Origin: a bacterium 42_11
GTDB taxonomy: Bacteria > Synergistota > GBS-1
Assembly (NCBI GenBank): GCA_001508835.1
Contig: LGFB01000047.1
Span: 1-8,498, forward strand
Direction of reading: 5' to 3'
DNA: 8,498 bases
Translations under genes and position numbers: made by a program
The notes under the pieces: model-generated
The model's database searches: none
What the model was told of the DNA's origin: nothing
The model's input: the letters and a program-made list of their open reading frames with translations, nothing else
In this document: positions 1 to 5,608 of the stretch, one piece after another
Layout of the letters: the number at the start of each line of letters is the position of its first letter
How positions within the stretch are numbered: the stretch's first letter is position 1

Positions 1-277
1 TTCCAAAAACAGGAACGTCGAGCTCCTTTAAAATGTAAGGAAGTCCCCCCACATGGTCCTCATGACCGTGGGTAAGCACTATTCCCAAAACCTTATCTTT
101 ATTTTCTATGAGATAACTTATATCAGGTATAACAAGATCTACACCTGGCATATCTTCATCAGGAAATGCTAATCCTGCATCTATTACAAGTATGCTTTCC
201 CCATATTGAAGTAGCAACATATTTTTGCCTATTTCCCCAAGTCCACCCAAAGGTATAACTAAAAGCCTCTGGCTCAT
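1..277 (-). CDS. rnj: Ribonuclease J, N-terminal fragment (cut by window edge)
   Basis: Reading leftward from the ATG at 277-275 gives 92 codons that stay open to the window edge. The N-terminus has the RNase J opening strand [16 protein letters not shown] and the zinc-binding metallo-beta-lactamase motif HGHEDH at residues 70-75, followed by VGGLPY, which is typical of the RNase J/beta-CASP group. The family has 5'-to-3' exonuclease and endonuclease activity in mRNA turnover and rRNA maturation in the cytoplasm. The rest of the lactamase domain, the beta-CASP domain and the C-terminal domain lie outside the window. The ATG overlaps the TGA of dut as ATGA (277-274), and only a weak GGGAT-like Shine-Dalgarno precedes it, so translation is probably coupled to dut. 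An RNase J in the same transcript as pnp fits a shared RNA-decay role. The family call is sure. Whether it corresponds to J1 or J2 of Bacillus cannot be told. Confidence 0.93.
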   Translation of the reverse strand, partial: MSQRLLVIPLGGLGEIGKNMLLLQYGESILVIDAGLAFPDEDMPGVDLVIPDISYLIENKDKVLGIVLTHGHEDHVGGLPYILKELDVPVFG

Positions 278-720
278 TTTATCCCGGTATGTCCAAAGCC
301 TCCTTCTCCCCTCTCAGTTTCATCAAGAACTTCTACATCCATTACTTCCACATGCTCTACCTTCGCTATAACCATTTGAGCGATCCTATCTCCCTTCCTC
401 ACCAGAAAAGGTTCTTTACCATGGTTTATAAGAATAACCTTGACTTCCCCCCTATAATCTGAATCCACGGTGCCGGGTGAGTTAAGCACTGTAACTCCAT
501 GTTTTAAGGCAAGACCGCTTCTTGGCCTGATCTGAGCTTCATACCCCGAAGGTAGAGAAATTCTTATACCCGTGGCAACGGCTTTCCACTCTCCAGGAGG
601 AATTAAAACATCTTCAGAAGCCCTGAGGTCCAAACCTGAAGAGCCAGGGGTAGCATACAAAGGGAGAGGGATGTCTTCCCTCTCCCTCTTCACCTTTAAA
701 ATAACTTTCTTTTCCTTCAA
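274..720 (-). CDS. dut: Deoxyuridine 5'-triphosphate nucleotidohydrolase (dUTPase), TTG start
   Basis: This 148-residue protein hydrolyses dUTP to dUMP and pyrophosphate, keeping uracil out of DNA and supplying dUMP for dTMP synthesis. All five motifs of the homotrimeric dUTPase family are present in order: GSSGLDLRA (26-34), PRSGLA (66-71), [10 protein letters not shown] (83-92) with the likely catalytic Asp86 and the uracil-stacking Tyr89, DRIAQ (111-115), and the C-terminal lid [10 protein letters not shown] (137-146). His144 stands where Ser is common in GFGSTG. The length is normal for the family. The start codon is TTG (720-718). It is preferred because AGGAGG lies 9 bases upstream and no in-frame ATG occurs before motif 4. 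The gene begins 3 bases after the pnp stop, and its TGA overlaps the RNase J ATG, so it is sandwiched between two ribonuclease genes in one operon. Confidence 0.97.
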   Translation of the reverse strand: MKEKKVILKVKREREDIPLPLYATPGSSGLDLRASEDVLIPPGEWKAVATGIRISLPSGYEAQIRPRSGLALKHGVTVLNSPGTVDSDYRGEVKVILINHGKEPFLVRKGDRIAQMVIAKVEHVEVMDVEVLDETERGEGGFGHTGIK

Positions 721-723
721 AGT

Positions 724-2883
724 TTATTTCCTCCTAAACTCCTGATGTTTTCTCGTATTACTCTTCTGAAAAGATGGCTTTTCAGAAACCTTATCCACTT
801 CTCCCTTTGCCTCAAGAACTTTTCTCCTACTTAAAGCTATACGGCCAAGGCTATCTATTCCTATAACCATTACCTCAATTTCATCTCCAACTTTGACTAC
901 TTCCTCAACGCTTTTTATTCTCTTATCCGAAAGCTCCGAAATATGGACAAGTCCAATTTTCCCAGGCCACAACTCAACAAAAGCGCCAAATTTGGTCACT
1001 CTTGTAACCTTTCCCTTAAAGATGTCACCTTCTTTAACCTCTCTTGCTATATTCTTTATCATCTCCAAAGCCTTTAATCCGCTCTCTTCCGTGGGTGAAG
1101 AGATGTAAACTTTTCCATCTTCTTCTATGTCTATTTTAGCCCCCGTTTTCCTTATAATGTCCCTTATTATCTTTCCACCAGGGCCTATAACCTCATGAAT
1201 TCTATCGGGGTCAACTTCTGCCACCATTATTCTCGGTGCATAAGGAGAAAGGGTAGGCCTCGGCTCTGATATAGCCTCCCTCATCTTATCAAGAATGAAG
1301 AGCCTACCTTCTTTCGCCTGTTCCAACGCTTGTTCTAAAGTATCAAAGGTAATACCCTTTATCTTCAAATCCATCTGAAGTGCGGTTATCCCCTTCTCTG
1401 TTCCAGCTACTTTAAAGTCCATATCACCATGATGATCTTCCAAGCCAAGGATATCGCTCAGTATCACCACTTTATCATCTTCCTTGATAAGCCCCATAGC
1501 TATACCCGCAACAGGAGCTTTAATTGGAACACCCGCATCCATTAAAGAAAGAGTGCCTCCGCACACCGTTGCCATCGAAGTAGAACCGTTAGAAGAGAGA
1601 ATTTCTGAAACAACCCTTATTATATATGGGAATTCGTCTTCGGAAGGAATAACAGCCTTAAGGGCCCTTTCTGCCAACGCCCCATGTCCTATCTCTCTTC
1701 TACCCGGTCCTCTTAAGGGCCTTACTTCACCCACGCTATAGGGAGGAAAATTATAGTGAAGCATAAATCTTTTTGCCTCTTCCTCTCCAAGCCCATCGAT
1801 TATCTGTTCATCTCCAACGACACCTATAGTAGTTATTACAAGCGCCTGTGTTTCTCCTCTTGTGAAGAGAGCAGAACCATGGGTTCTTGGTAATATACCA
1901 ACTTCGCAGGTTATAGGTCTGATATCCTTCCAACCTCTGCCATCAGCCCTTCTACCCTCTTCAACTATCATCTTCCTCACGATCTCGTGAAGAAGGCTAT
2001 CAAGCTCTTCCTTTATCTGCAACTCATACCCCAAAAATTCCTCCCCGAGCTCTTTGAAGGCTTCCTCTTGAATCTTCGCAATAGCGGCATTTCTTTCAGC
2101 CTTAGCCATTGCATTTAAAGCTTCCCTTATAGGGTTAGCCCATCTCTCCCTTATCCTCCGAGCCAATTCCTCATTTCTCGGGGAGAGCTCAATTTTGACC
2201 TTCTCCTTCCCAACCTTTTCTATCATGCTTTCCTGAATTTCCACAATCTTTTTAATATGCTCATGAGCAAACTCCATAGCGTTAATGATGACCTTTTCGG
2301 GAAGCTCGCGAGATCCAGATTCTACCATAACTATGGCCTCTTTAGTGCCAGCCACAACGAGGTCTAACTCGCTAGTCTCCAGCTCCAGTTCAGTAGGGTT
2401 AATCACAAACTCGCCATCGATATACCCCACCCTTACAGCAGCCACAGGTCCATCAAAAGGTATTTCAGAAATGCCCAATGCAAGAGAAGCTCCATTTATA
2501 GCAAGAAGCTCAGGCTGATTAAGTTGATCGTAAGATAATACCGTTACCACCACATGAACATCGTTACGAAACCCTTTGGGAAAGAGAGGCCTTATAGAGC
2601 GGTCCACAAGCCTAGCGCTCAGTATGGCCTTTTCACTGGGCTTTCCTTCCCTTTTAAAGAAGCCTCCAGGAATCTTCCCAGCAGCATAAAACCGCTCCTC
2701 ATAATCTACAAGGAGCGGTAAAAAATCGATTCCTTCCCTAACCTCATCAGACATAACAGCTGTAACCAAGACTACCGTTCCACCATATTTAACAAGCGTA
2801 GCTCCGTTAGCTTGCCAAGCAACTCTACCAACTTCAAAGGAGAGTTCTCGACCCCCTATATCTCCTCCTACAACCTCTACCAT
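724..2883 (-). CDS. pnp: Polynucleotide phosphorylase (polyribonucleotide nucleotidyltransferase)
   Basis: This 719-residue protein is full length for PNPase, the trimeric 3'-to-5' phosphorolytic exoribonuclease that degrades mRNA to nucleoside diphosphates and can also add tails. The order is a first RNase PH domain (about 13-145, with [18 protein letters not shown] at 75-92), an all-helical linker (about 150-310), and a second, catalytic RNase PH domain (about 312-535). The catalytic domain has GRRADGR at 310-316, the phosphate-site region [17 protein letters not shown] and the acidic catalytic stretch HHGDMDFK with Asp487 and Asp489. A KH domain with the GPGG loop (567-570) and an S1 domain (about 619-690) complete the RNA-binding end, followed by a basic tail ending EFRRK. 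The start is ATG at 2883, 7 bases after the rpsO stop, with AGGAGG 10 bases upstream. Placement after rpsO is the classic arrangement. In other bacteria pnp expression is often controlled from this leader region, but no separate hairpin was found between the two genes here. Confidence 0.98.
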   Translation of the reverse strand: MVEVVGGDIGGRELSFEVGRVAWQANGATLVKYGGTVVLVTAVMSDEVREGIDFLPLLVDYEERFYAAGKIPGGFFKREGKPSEKAILSARLVDRSIRPLFPKGFRNDVHVVVTVLSYDQLNQPELLAINGASLALGISEIPFDGPVAAVRVGYIDGEFVINPTELELETSELDLVVAGTKEAIVMVESGSRELPEKVIINAMEFAHEHIKKIVEIQESMIEKVGKEKVKIELSPRNEELARRIRERWANPIREALNAMAKAERNAAIAKIQEEAFKELGEEFLGYELQIKEELDSLLHEIVRKMIVEEGRRADGRGWKDIRPITCEVGILPRTHGSALFTRGETQALVITTIGVVGDEQIIDGLGEEEAKRFMLHYNFPPYSVGEVRPLRGPGRREIGHGALAERALKAVIPSEDEFPYIIRVVSEILSSNGSTSMATVCGGTLSLMDAGVPIKAPVAGIAMGLIKEDDKVVILSDILGLEDHHGDMDFKVAGTEKGITALQMDLKIKGITFDTLEQALEQAKEGRLFILDKMREAISEPRPTLSPYAPRIMVAEVDPDRIHEVIGPGGKIIRDIIRKTGAKIDIEEDGKVYISSPTEESGLKALEMIKNIAREVKEGDIFKGKVTRVTKFGAFVELWPGKIGLVHISELSDKRIKSVEEVVKVGDEIEVMVIGIDSLGRIALSRRKVLEAKGEVDKVSEKPSFQKSNTRKHQEFRRK
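730..735 (-). promoter_or_regulatory. Ribosome binding site AGGAGG that fixes the TTG start of dut
   Basis: On the minus strand AGGAGG (735-730) lies inside the last codons of pnp, 9 bases before the TTG at 720-718. It is a full consensus Shine-Dalgarno at good spacing. With no alternative ATG nearby, it decides the non-ATG start of dut. Confidence 0.8.
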
Positions 2884-2890
2884 ACCCTAA

Positions 2891-3160
2891 TTACCTCCTA
2901 AGGCCGAGCCGCCTGATAAGTTCAAAATACCTGCGTGCATCTTTTTCCCTAAGATAGTTAAGTAGCCTGCGTCTTTTTCCTACCATCTTAAATAGACCTC
3001 TTCTTGAATGAAAATCCTTAGGATGCTGTTTTAAATGTTCCGTCAGCTTGTTAATCCTCTCCGTCAAGATAGCAATTTGAACCTCAGGAGATCCCGTATC
3101 GGACTCGTGAATTCTAAATTCTCTTATAATCGCTTCCTTTTCCTCTTTCGTTAAGGACAT
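2891..3160 (-). CDS. rpsO: Small ribosomal subunit protein S15 (uS15)
   Basis: This 89-residue protein has the normal length of S15 and near-consensus sequence throughout. It includes the [13 protein letters not shown] segment (residues 18-30), the helix [25 protein letters not shown], and the RRRLLNYLR segment that contacts 16S rRNA. S15 binds the helix 20-22 junction of 16S rRNA and nucleates assembly of the platform of the 30S subunit. In several bacteria it also represses its own mRNA. The ATG at 3160 is preceded by a G-rich Shine-Dalgarno (AAGGGGGG, 3177-3170) with 9 bases of A/T spacer. It is the first gene of the RNA-metabolism operon, after a promoter at about 3262-3254 and a foldable leader. 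Its last two codons double as the pnp ribosome binding site. Confidence 0.98.
   Translation of the reverse strand: MSLTKEEKEAIIREFRIHESDTGSPEVQIAILTERINKLTEHLKQHPKDFHSRRGLFKMVGKRRRLLNYLREKDARRYFELIRRLGLRR
2894..2899 (-). promoter_or_regulatory. Ribosome binding site of pnp made from the last two Arg codons of rpsO
   Basis: The final sense codons of rpsO are AGG AGG (Arg-Arg), followed directly by TAA. The same six bases form a consensus Shine-Dalgarno 10 bases upstream of the pnp ATG. Termination on rpsO therefore happens on top of the pnp ribosome binding site, which implies translational coupling. Confidence 0.8.
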
Positions 3161-3247
3161 TTTTAAAATCCCCCCTTACTTATTAATATTCCCCCACCCA
3201 AGCCCATCGCCGGGGTCTACGGTGAGCTTAGACGAAGGCTATATTTC
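3161..3247 (-). promoter_or_regulatory. Structured rpsO 5' leader, candidate S15 autoregulatory element
   Basis: The leader RNA from the predicted start (about 3247) to the rpsO ATG is about 87 nt. It can form an outer 4-bp stem AGCC/GGCU (3240-3237 with 3204-3201) enclosing a perfect 5-bp hairpin GUCUA/UAGAC (3233-3229 with 3219-3215) with a 9-nt loop AGCUCACCG. The loop bases CUCACC (3226-3221) can pair with GGUGGG (3198-3193) downstream, five Watson-Crick pairs and one G-U, giving a possible pseudoknot just upstream of the Shine-Dalgarno. S15 leaders in several phyla, including the E. coli pseudoknot, use such folds to control rpsO translation. That parallel is family knowledge; its use here is inferred and was not computed. 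Confidence 0.5.
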
Positions 3248-3253
3248 TTATAC

Positions 3254-3262
3254 ATTATACCA
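3254..3262 (-). promoter_or_regulatory. Promoter of the rpsO operon (extended -10)
   Basis: On the minus strand TGGTATAAT is a perfect extended -10 (TGnTATAAT), with TATAAT at 3259-3254. No convincing -35 is present at 16-18 bp spacing (the 17-bp position reads CAACCC), so recognition would rest on the TG extension. Predicted transcription start is about 3247, giving a leader of about 87 nt. Its upstream half runs into the promoter of the divergent flavoprotein gene. Confidence 0.65.
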
Positions 3263-3279
3263 CAAATAAAAGAAAAGGG

Positions 3280-3308
3280 TTGTTAGTTAACTATCCTTCT
3301 GATACAAT
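3280..3308 (+). promoter_or_regulatory. Promoter of the flavodiiron protein gene
   Basis: TTGTTA (3280-3285, 4 of 6 matches to TTGACA) is followed after exactly 17 bp by TACAAT (3303-3308, 5 of 6 matches to TATAAT), which is itself preceded by TGA as an extended -10. The predicted start is near 3315, giving a short leader of about 34 nt to the ATG at 3349. Because this promoter sits where an upstream TTG could be read as a start codon, it argues for the downstream ATG. Confidence 0.65.
3284..3293. repeat. 10-bp perfect palindrome TAGTTAACTA between divergent promoters, candidate operator
   Basis: TAGTTAACTA is identical to its reverse complement. It lies at the 5' side of the spacer of the flavoprotein promoter, touching its -35, and about 25 bp upstream of the rpsO -10. 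The position suits a dimeric regulator. The site is short and AT-rich, so it may be chance. Confidence 0.25.
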
Positions 3309-3332
3309 TTTAAAAAGAAACGGATTGCAAAC

Positions 3333-3340
3333 GAGGAGGG
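3333..3340 (+). promoter_or_regulatory. Ribosome binding site that sets the flavoprotein start at 3349
   Basis: GAGGAGGG (3333-3340) ends 8 bases before the ATG at 3349-3351, which is optimal spacing. The ATG at 3341 directly abuts the site and is out of frame, so it is not a competitor. Confidence 0.8.
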
Positions 3341-3348
3341 ATGAAAGG

Positions 3349-4572
3349 ATGCCTCAAATCTGGACCAAAAAGTTGTTTGAAACCCCAGAAATATACTTGT
3401 TGAGGATCGACGATGACGAAATAAAGTTCTTCGAGGCAATTTGGGAAATTCCTGAAGGAATAACTTACAACGCCTATATACTTAAAACAACAGAAGGGGT
3501 TATTCTCTTTGATGCGTGGAAAGATAACTATTCTAAAGAGTTTTTAGAAACGGTGGAGAAAATAGTAAAGCCAACTGAAATAACACATATAGTAGTTCAT
3601 CACATGGAACCAGACCATAGCGGAGCTTTACCAGCCTTATTAGAAGCCAACGGGAAAAAGGCTCAGATAATATGCTCCCCCATTGCCAAAAAGCTATTAG
3701 ATGCCTTCTTCGAAATGAAGGAAAACATAAAAGTCGCAGAAGATGGAGAGGAGTTGACTATAGGTAATATAAGGATGAAATTCATTCACGTTCCATGGCT
3801 ACATTGGCCAGACACCATGATAACATATCTTCCAGAGGAAGGCATCATCTTGGGATGCGATGTAGGAGGGGGATACTCCATACCAAATGGCTTGGATGAA
3901 AGTGAGGAAACCAATATAGAACATTATCTTAAATATGTAACGAAATATATCGTTACCGTGATAGGACACTACAAGAAATACATACTTGAAAACTTTGAAA
4001 AGCTTGAAAAACTCGGAGTACTAAATAACCTCAAGGCAATTCTACCAGGACACGGTTTAACCTGGCTTAAAGAACCCATGAAGCTTCTTGAGCATTATGC
4101 AAGAGTGGCAAAGGGAGAACCCCAAAAGGGTAAGATTCTTGTAATATATGACTCAATGTATGGTTTCGTAGAAAAGGGCATAACAATAGCGTTGGACGAA
4201 TTAAAGAAAAACGGGGTTAACCCTGTGGTATATAGCTTCACCGATAAGTTTGCTCCACCGGTAAGCGAATTATTGGGCGAAATTCCAGATAGCGAAGCCA
4301 TCCTGTTCGGCTTTTCCACTTACGAAGCAAGCCTACATCCTTTGGCTAAACAGCTGATTTATGAAATTTTGGACAAAGCGGATTATGAAAAACCAGTTTT
4401 GGCTTTGGGTAGTTTCGGCTGGGCAGGCGCCTTAAAGAGAGAGATCCAAAAGCTACTAAAAGATTCAAAGTTCAATCTTATCGACGCTATAGAGATTAAC
4501 GGGAAACCAAAAGGGGAAGATGAGCTCAAAATAAGAGATGGTATCAAAAAGCTAATCCAGCAACCCTCATAA
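3349..4572 (+). CDS. fprA: A-type flavoprotein / flavodiiron protein (O2 or NO reductase)
   Basis: From the ATG at 3349 the protein has 407 residues, the standard size for the two-domain flavodiiron family. Residues 1 to about 250 are a metallo-beta-lactamase-fold di-iron domain with the full ligand set: His85-x-Glu87-x-Asp89-His90, His152 in LHWPD, Asp171 in GCDVGG and His235 in PGHG. Residues about 261-405 are an FMN-binding flavodoxin domain, with the phosphate loop YDSMYGFVEK (267-276), the STYEASLHP loop (323-331) and GSFGWAG (354-360). The enzyme reduces O2 to water or NO to N2O in the cytoplasm, with electrons usually from rubredoxin, ferredoxin or F420H2. The substrate cannot be read from sequence. 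There is no signal peptide and no extra C-terminal rubredoxin domain. The phosphate loop resembles, from memory, the T. maritima protein more than the STE-type loop of Moorella FprA. It is monocistronic, divergent from rpsO, and its last 29 bp overlap the opposing phosphatase gene. An upstream in-frame TTG at 3280 is rejected because it lies in the promoter. Confidence 0.95.
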   Translation: MPQIWTKKLFETPEIYLLRIDDDEIKFFEAIWEIPEGITYNAYILKTTEGVILFDAWKDNYSKEFLETVEKIVKPTEITHIVVHHMEPDHSGALPALLEANGKKAQIICSPIAKKLLDAFFEMKENIKVAEDGEELTIGNIRMKFIHVPWLHWPDTMITYLPEEGIILGCDVGGGYSIPNGLDESEETNIEHYLKYVTKYIVTVIGHYKKYILENFEKLEKLGVLNNLKAILPGHGLTWLKEPMKLLEHYARVAKGEPQKGKILVIYDSMYGFVEKGITIALDELKKNGVNPVVYSFTDKFAPPVSELLGEIPDSEAILFGFSTYEASLHPLAKQLIYEILDKADYEKPVLALGSFGWAGALKREIQKLLKDSKFNLIDAIEINGKPKGEDELKIRDGIKKLIQQPS

Positions 4573-5608
4573 TATTTTTAGCTACGTCCGTATTATCTAA
4601 AACGCCCTTAAAAAGAAAGGCCCCTGTCCCGTGAGCAAAAATGGGGACAGGGGCTTTCGTATGCCCTTTAGTTCCCCATTTAATCTTGTAAGACGAATCC
4701 AAATATAGTCCACCAGTTTCATGGTCTGCAGTAACCACTATTAAAGTCTCTTCCGGATGCTGCTTATAAAAAGAAAAGGCCACACTAACTGCTTCGTCCA
4801 AGGCTTTTATTCCCTCAATAGCATTCTTAACATCGTTTGCATGGCAAGCCCAATCAATTTTCCCCTCCTCTATGATCATAAGAAAACCACGGTCGTTGTA
4901 AAGAAAATCTATCCCCCCTTTTACAAAGGTAGCCAAAGTCACGTCGTTTTTAGAAGAAAACTCTTTCGTTCCAAACAAAATCAACGCTCTCTTTCCTTTA
5001 AAGCTATAAAGCTCTTTCATGCTTCTTACAACTCTGCACCCTTTCCCCCTCGCAAGCTCTATTATGTTTGGTCTTTCATTCCTGTATTTTTTACTATTTC
5101 CAATAAGATCGTTCCCAACGAGATAATCGAAACCGCTATTGACCAAATCCAAAGCAATATAATAATAGTTAAACCTGCTGGGCTGACAAGAATAGAAGGC
5201 CGCTGGGGTAGCATCATCCAAGGAGACATCGGTTACTATACCAACCTTCATGCCTTTAGACTTAGCAAGGTAAGCCATACTCTTTAACTTCTTCCTTCTC
5301 GTGTAATCCATCCCTATAACACGGTTTAAAGTCTTTTGACCTGTAGCCAAGGCGGTTGCGGAAGAAGCCGAATCAGGGATTCCTCCATCAAAGGAGGTAG
5401 TAATAACCCTTCCTTTGAAATCGAACTTGAGGAAGACAAGCTCGCCATAAAAAGACCTTGCAAGATCTACCTGTGAAAAGCCCATGCCATCTCCTATAAA
5501 GAAAAAAACATACTTAGCTTTGGAAAAGGAAAAAGCGGTAGCATGAGCAAAAATAATGGCAAAAAAGAAAATAACGAGGAAAACAAAAACTCTCTTCGAC
5601 TTAGACAT
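4544..5608 (-). CDS. Alkaline phosphatase (PhoA family), exported, compact form
   Basis: This 354-residue metal-dependent phosphomonoesterase releases phosphate from organic phosphates outside the cytoplasm. A Sec signal or N-terminal anchor is clear: basic MSKSKR, a hydrophobic run at about 7-20, then AHATAFS with a plausible AXA-type cleavage near residues 23-25. Active-site parts, aligned by motif to E. coli PhoA, are: Asp40 (IGDGMG), nucleophile Ser80 (PDSAS), Asp132 and Thr134 (DDATPAA), Arg145 (phosphate binding, 11 residues after Thr134 as in E. coli), Glu247, Asp252 and His256 (GKIDWACHAND), Asp295 and His296 (TADHETGG), and His326 (AHGTGA). Trp253 replaces the Lys328 of E. coli, as in some thermophile and marine enzymes. 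The protein is about 100 residues shorter than E. coli PhoA, with reduced loops. Its ATG overlaps the histidine kinase stop by 8 bp with no good Shine-Dalgarno, so translation is probably coupled. Its 3' end overlaps fprA and contains a strong hairpin. Confidence 0.93.
   Translation of the reverse strand: MSKSKRVFVFLVIFFFAIIFAHATAFSFSKAKYVFFFIGDGMGFSQVDLARSFYGELVFLKFDFKGRVITTSFDGGIPDSASSATALATGQKTLNRVIGMDYTRRKKLKSMAYLAKSKGMKVGIVTDVSLDDATPAAFYSCQPSRFNYYYIALDLVNSGFDYLVGNDLIGNSKKYRNERPNIIELARGKGCRVVRSMKELYSFKGKRALILFGTKEFSSKNDVTLATFVKGGIDFLYNDRGFLMIIEEGKIDWACHANDVKNAIEGIKALDEAVSVAFSFYKQHPEETLIVVTADHETGGLYLDSSYKIKWGTKGHTKAPVPIFAHGTGAFLFKGVLDNTDVAKNIMRVAGLAF
4620..4654. terminator. Strong GC hairpin, candidate terminator located inside the phosphatase 3' end
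   Basis: GCCCCTGTCCC (4620-4630) and GGGACAGGGGC (4644-4654) are perfect 11-bp inverted arms around a 13-nt loop. On the minus strand the hairpin is followed by a T-rich run (CCTTTCTTTTTAA), as in an intrinsic terminator. On the plus strand only TTT follows. It lies 47 bp past the flavoprotein stop, so it could end or stabilise that transcript. It also codes for the APVPIFAHGTGA segment of the phosphatase, about 30 codons before its stop, so termination on the minus strand would cut that message short. Hairpin certain, function inferred. Confidence 0.5.

Noticed and set aside
893..1108. Plus-strand open frame of 71 codons
   Set aside because: It lies antisense inside pnp, which has full family conservation. 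It has no ribosome binding site or recognisable domain.
1484..1741. Plus-strand open frame of 85 codons
   Set aside because: Antisense shadow of the catalytic RNase PH domain of pnp. Its sequence mirrors the codon pattern of the opposite strand.
2285..2518. Plus-strand open frame of 77 codons
   Set aside because: Antisense shadow of pnp, Ser/Pro/Thr-rich as expected from reverse reading, with no domain.
3181..3240. Possible metabolite riboswitch upstream of rpsO
   Set aside because: The leader is too short and matches no riboswitch consensus I recognise. An S15-binding leader explains its position better.
4095..4319. Minus-strand open frame of 74 codons
   Set aside because: Antisense to the flavodoxin domain of the flavodiiron protein, with no family resemblance.
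4757..5287. Plus-strand open frame of 176 codons
   Set aside because: It is long but wholly antisense to the alkaline phosphatase active-site region. It has no coherent fold features or Shine-Dalgarno, and the opposite strand has all catalytic motifs.
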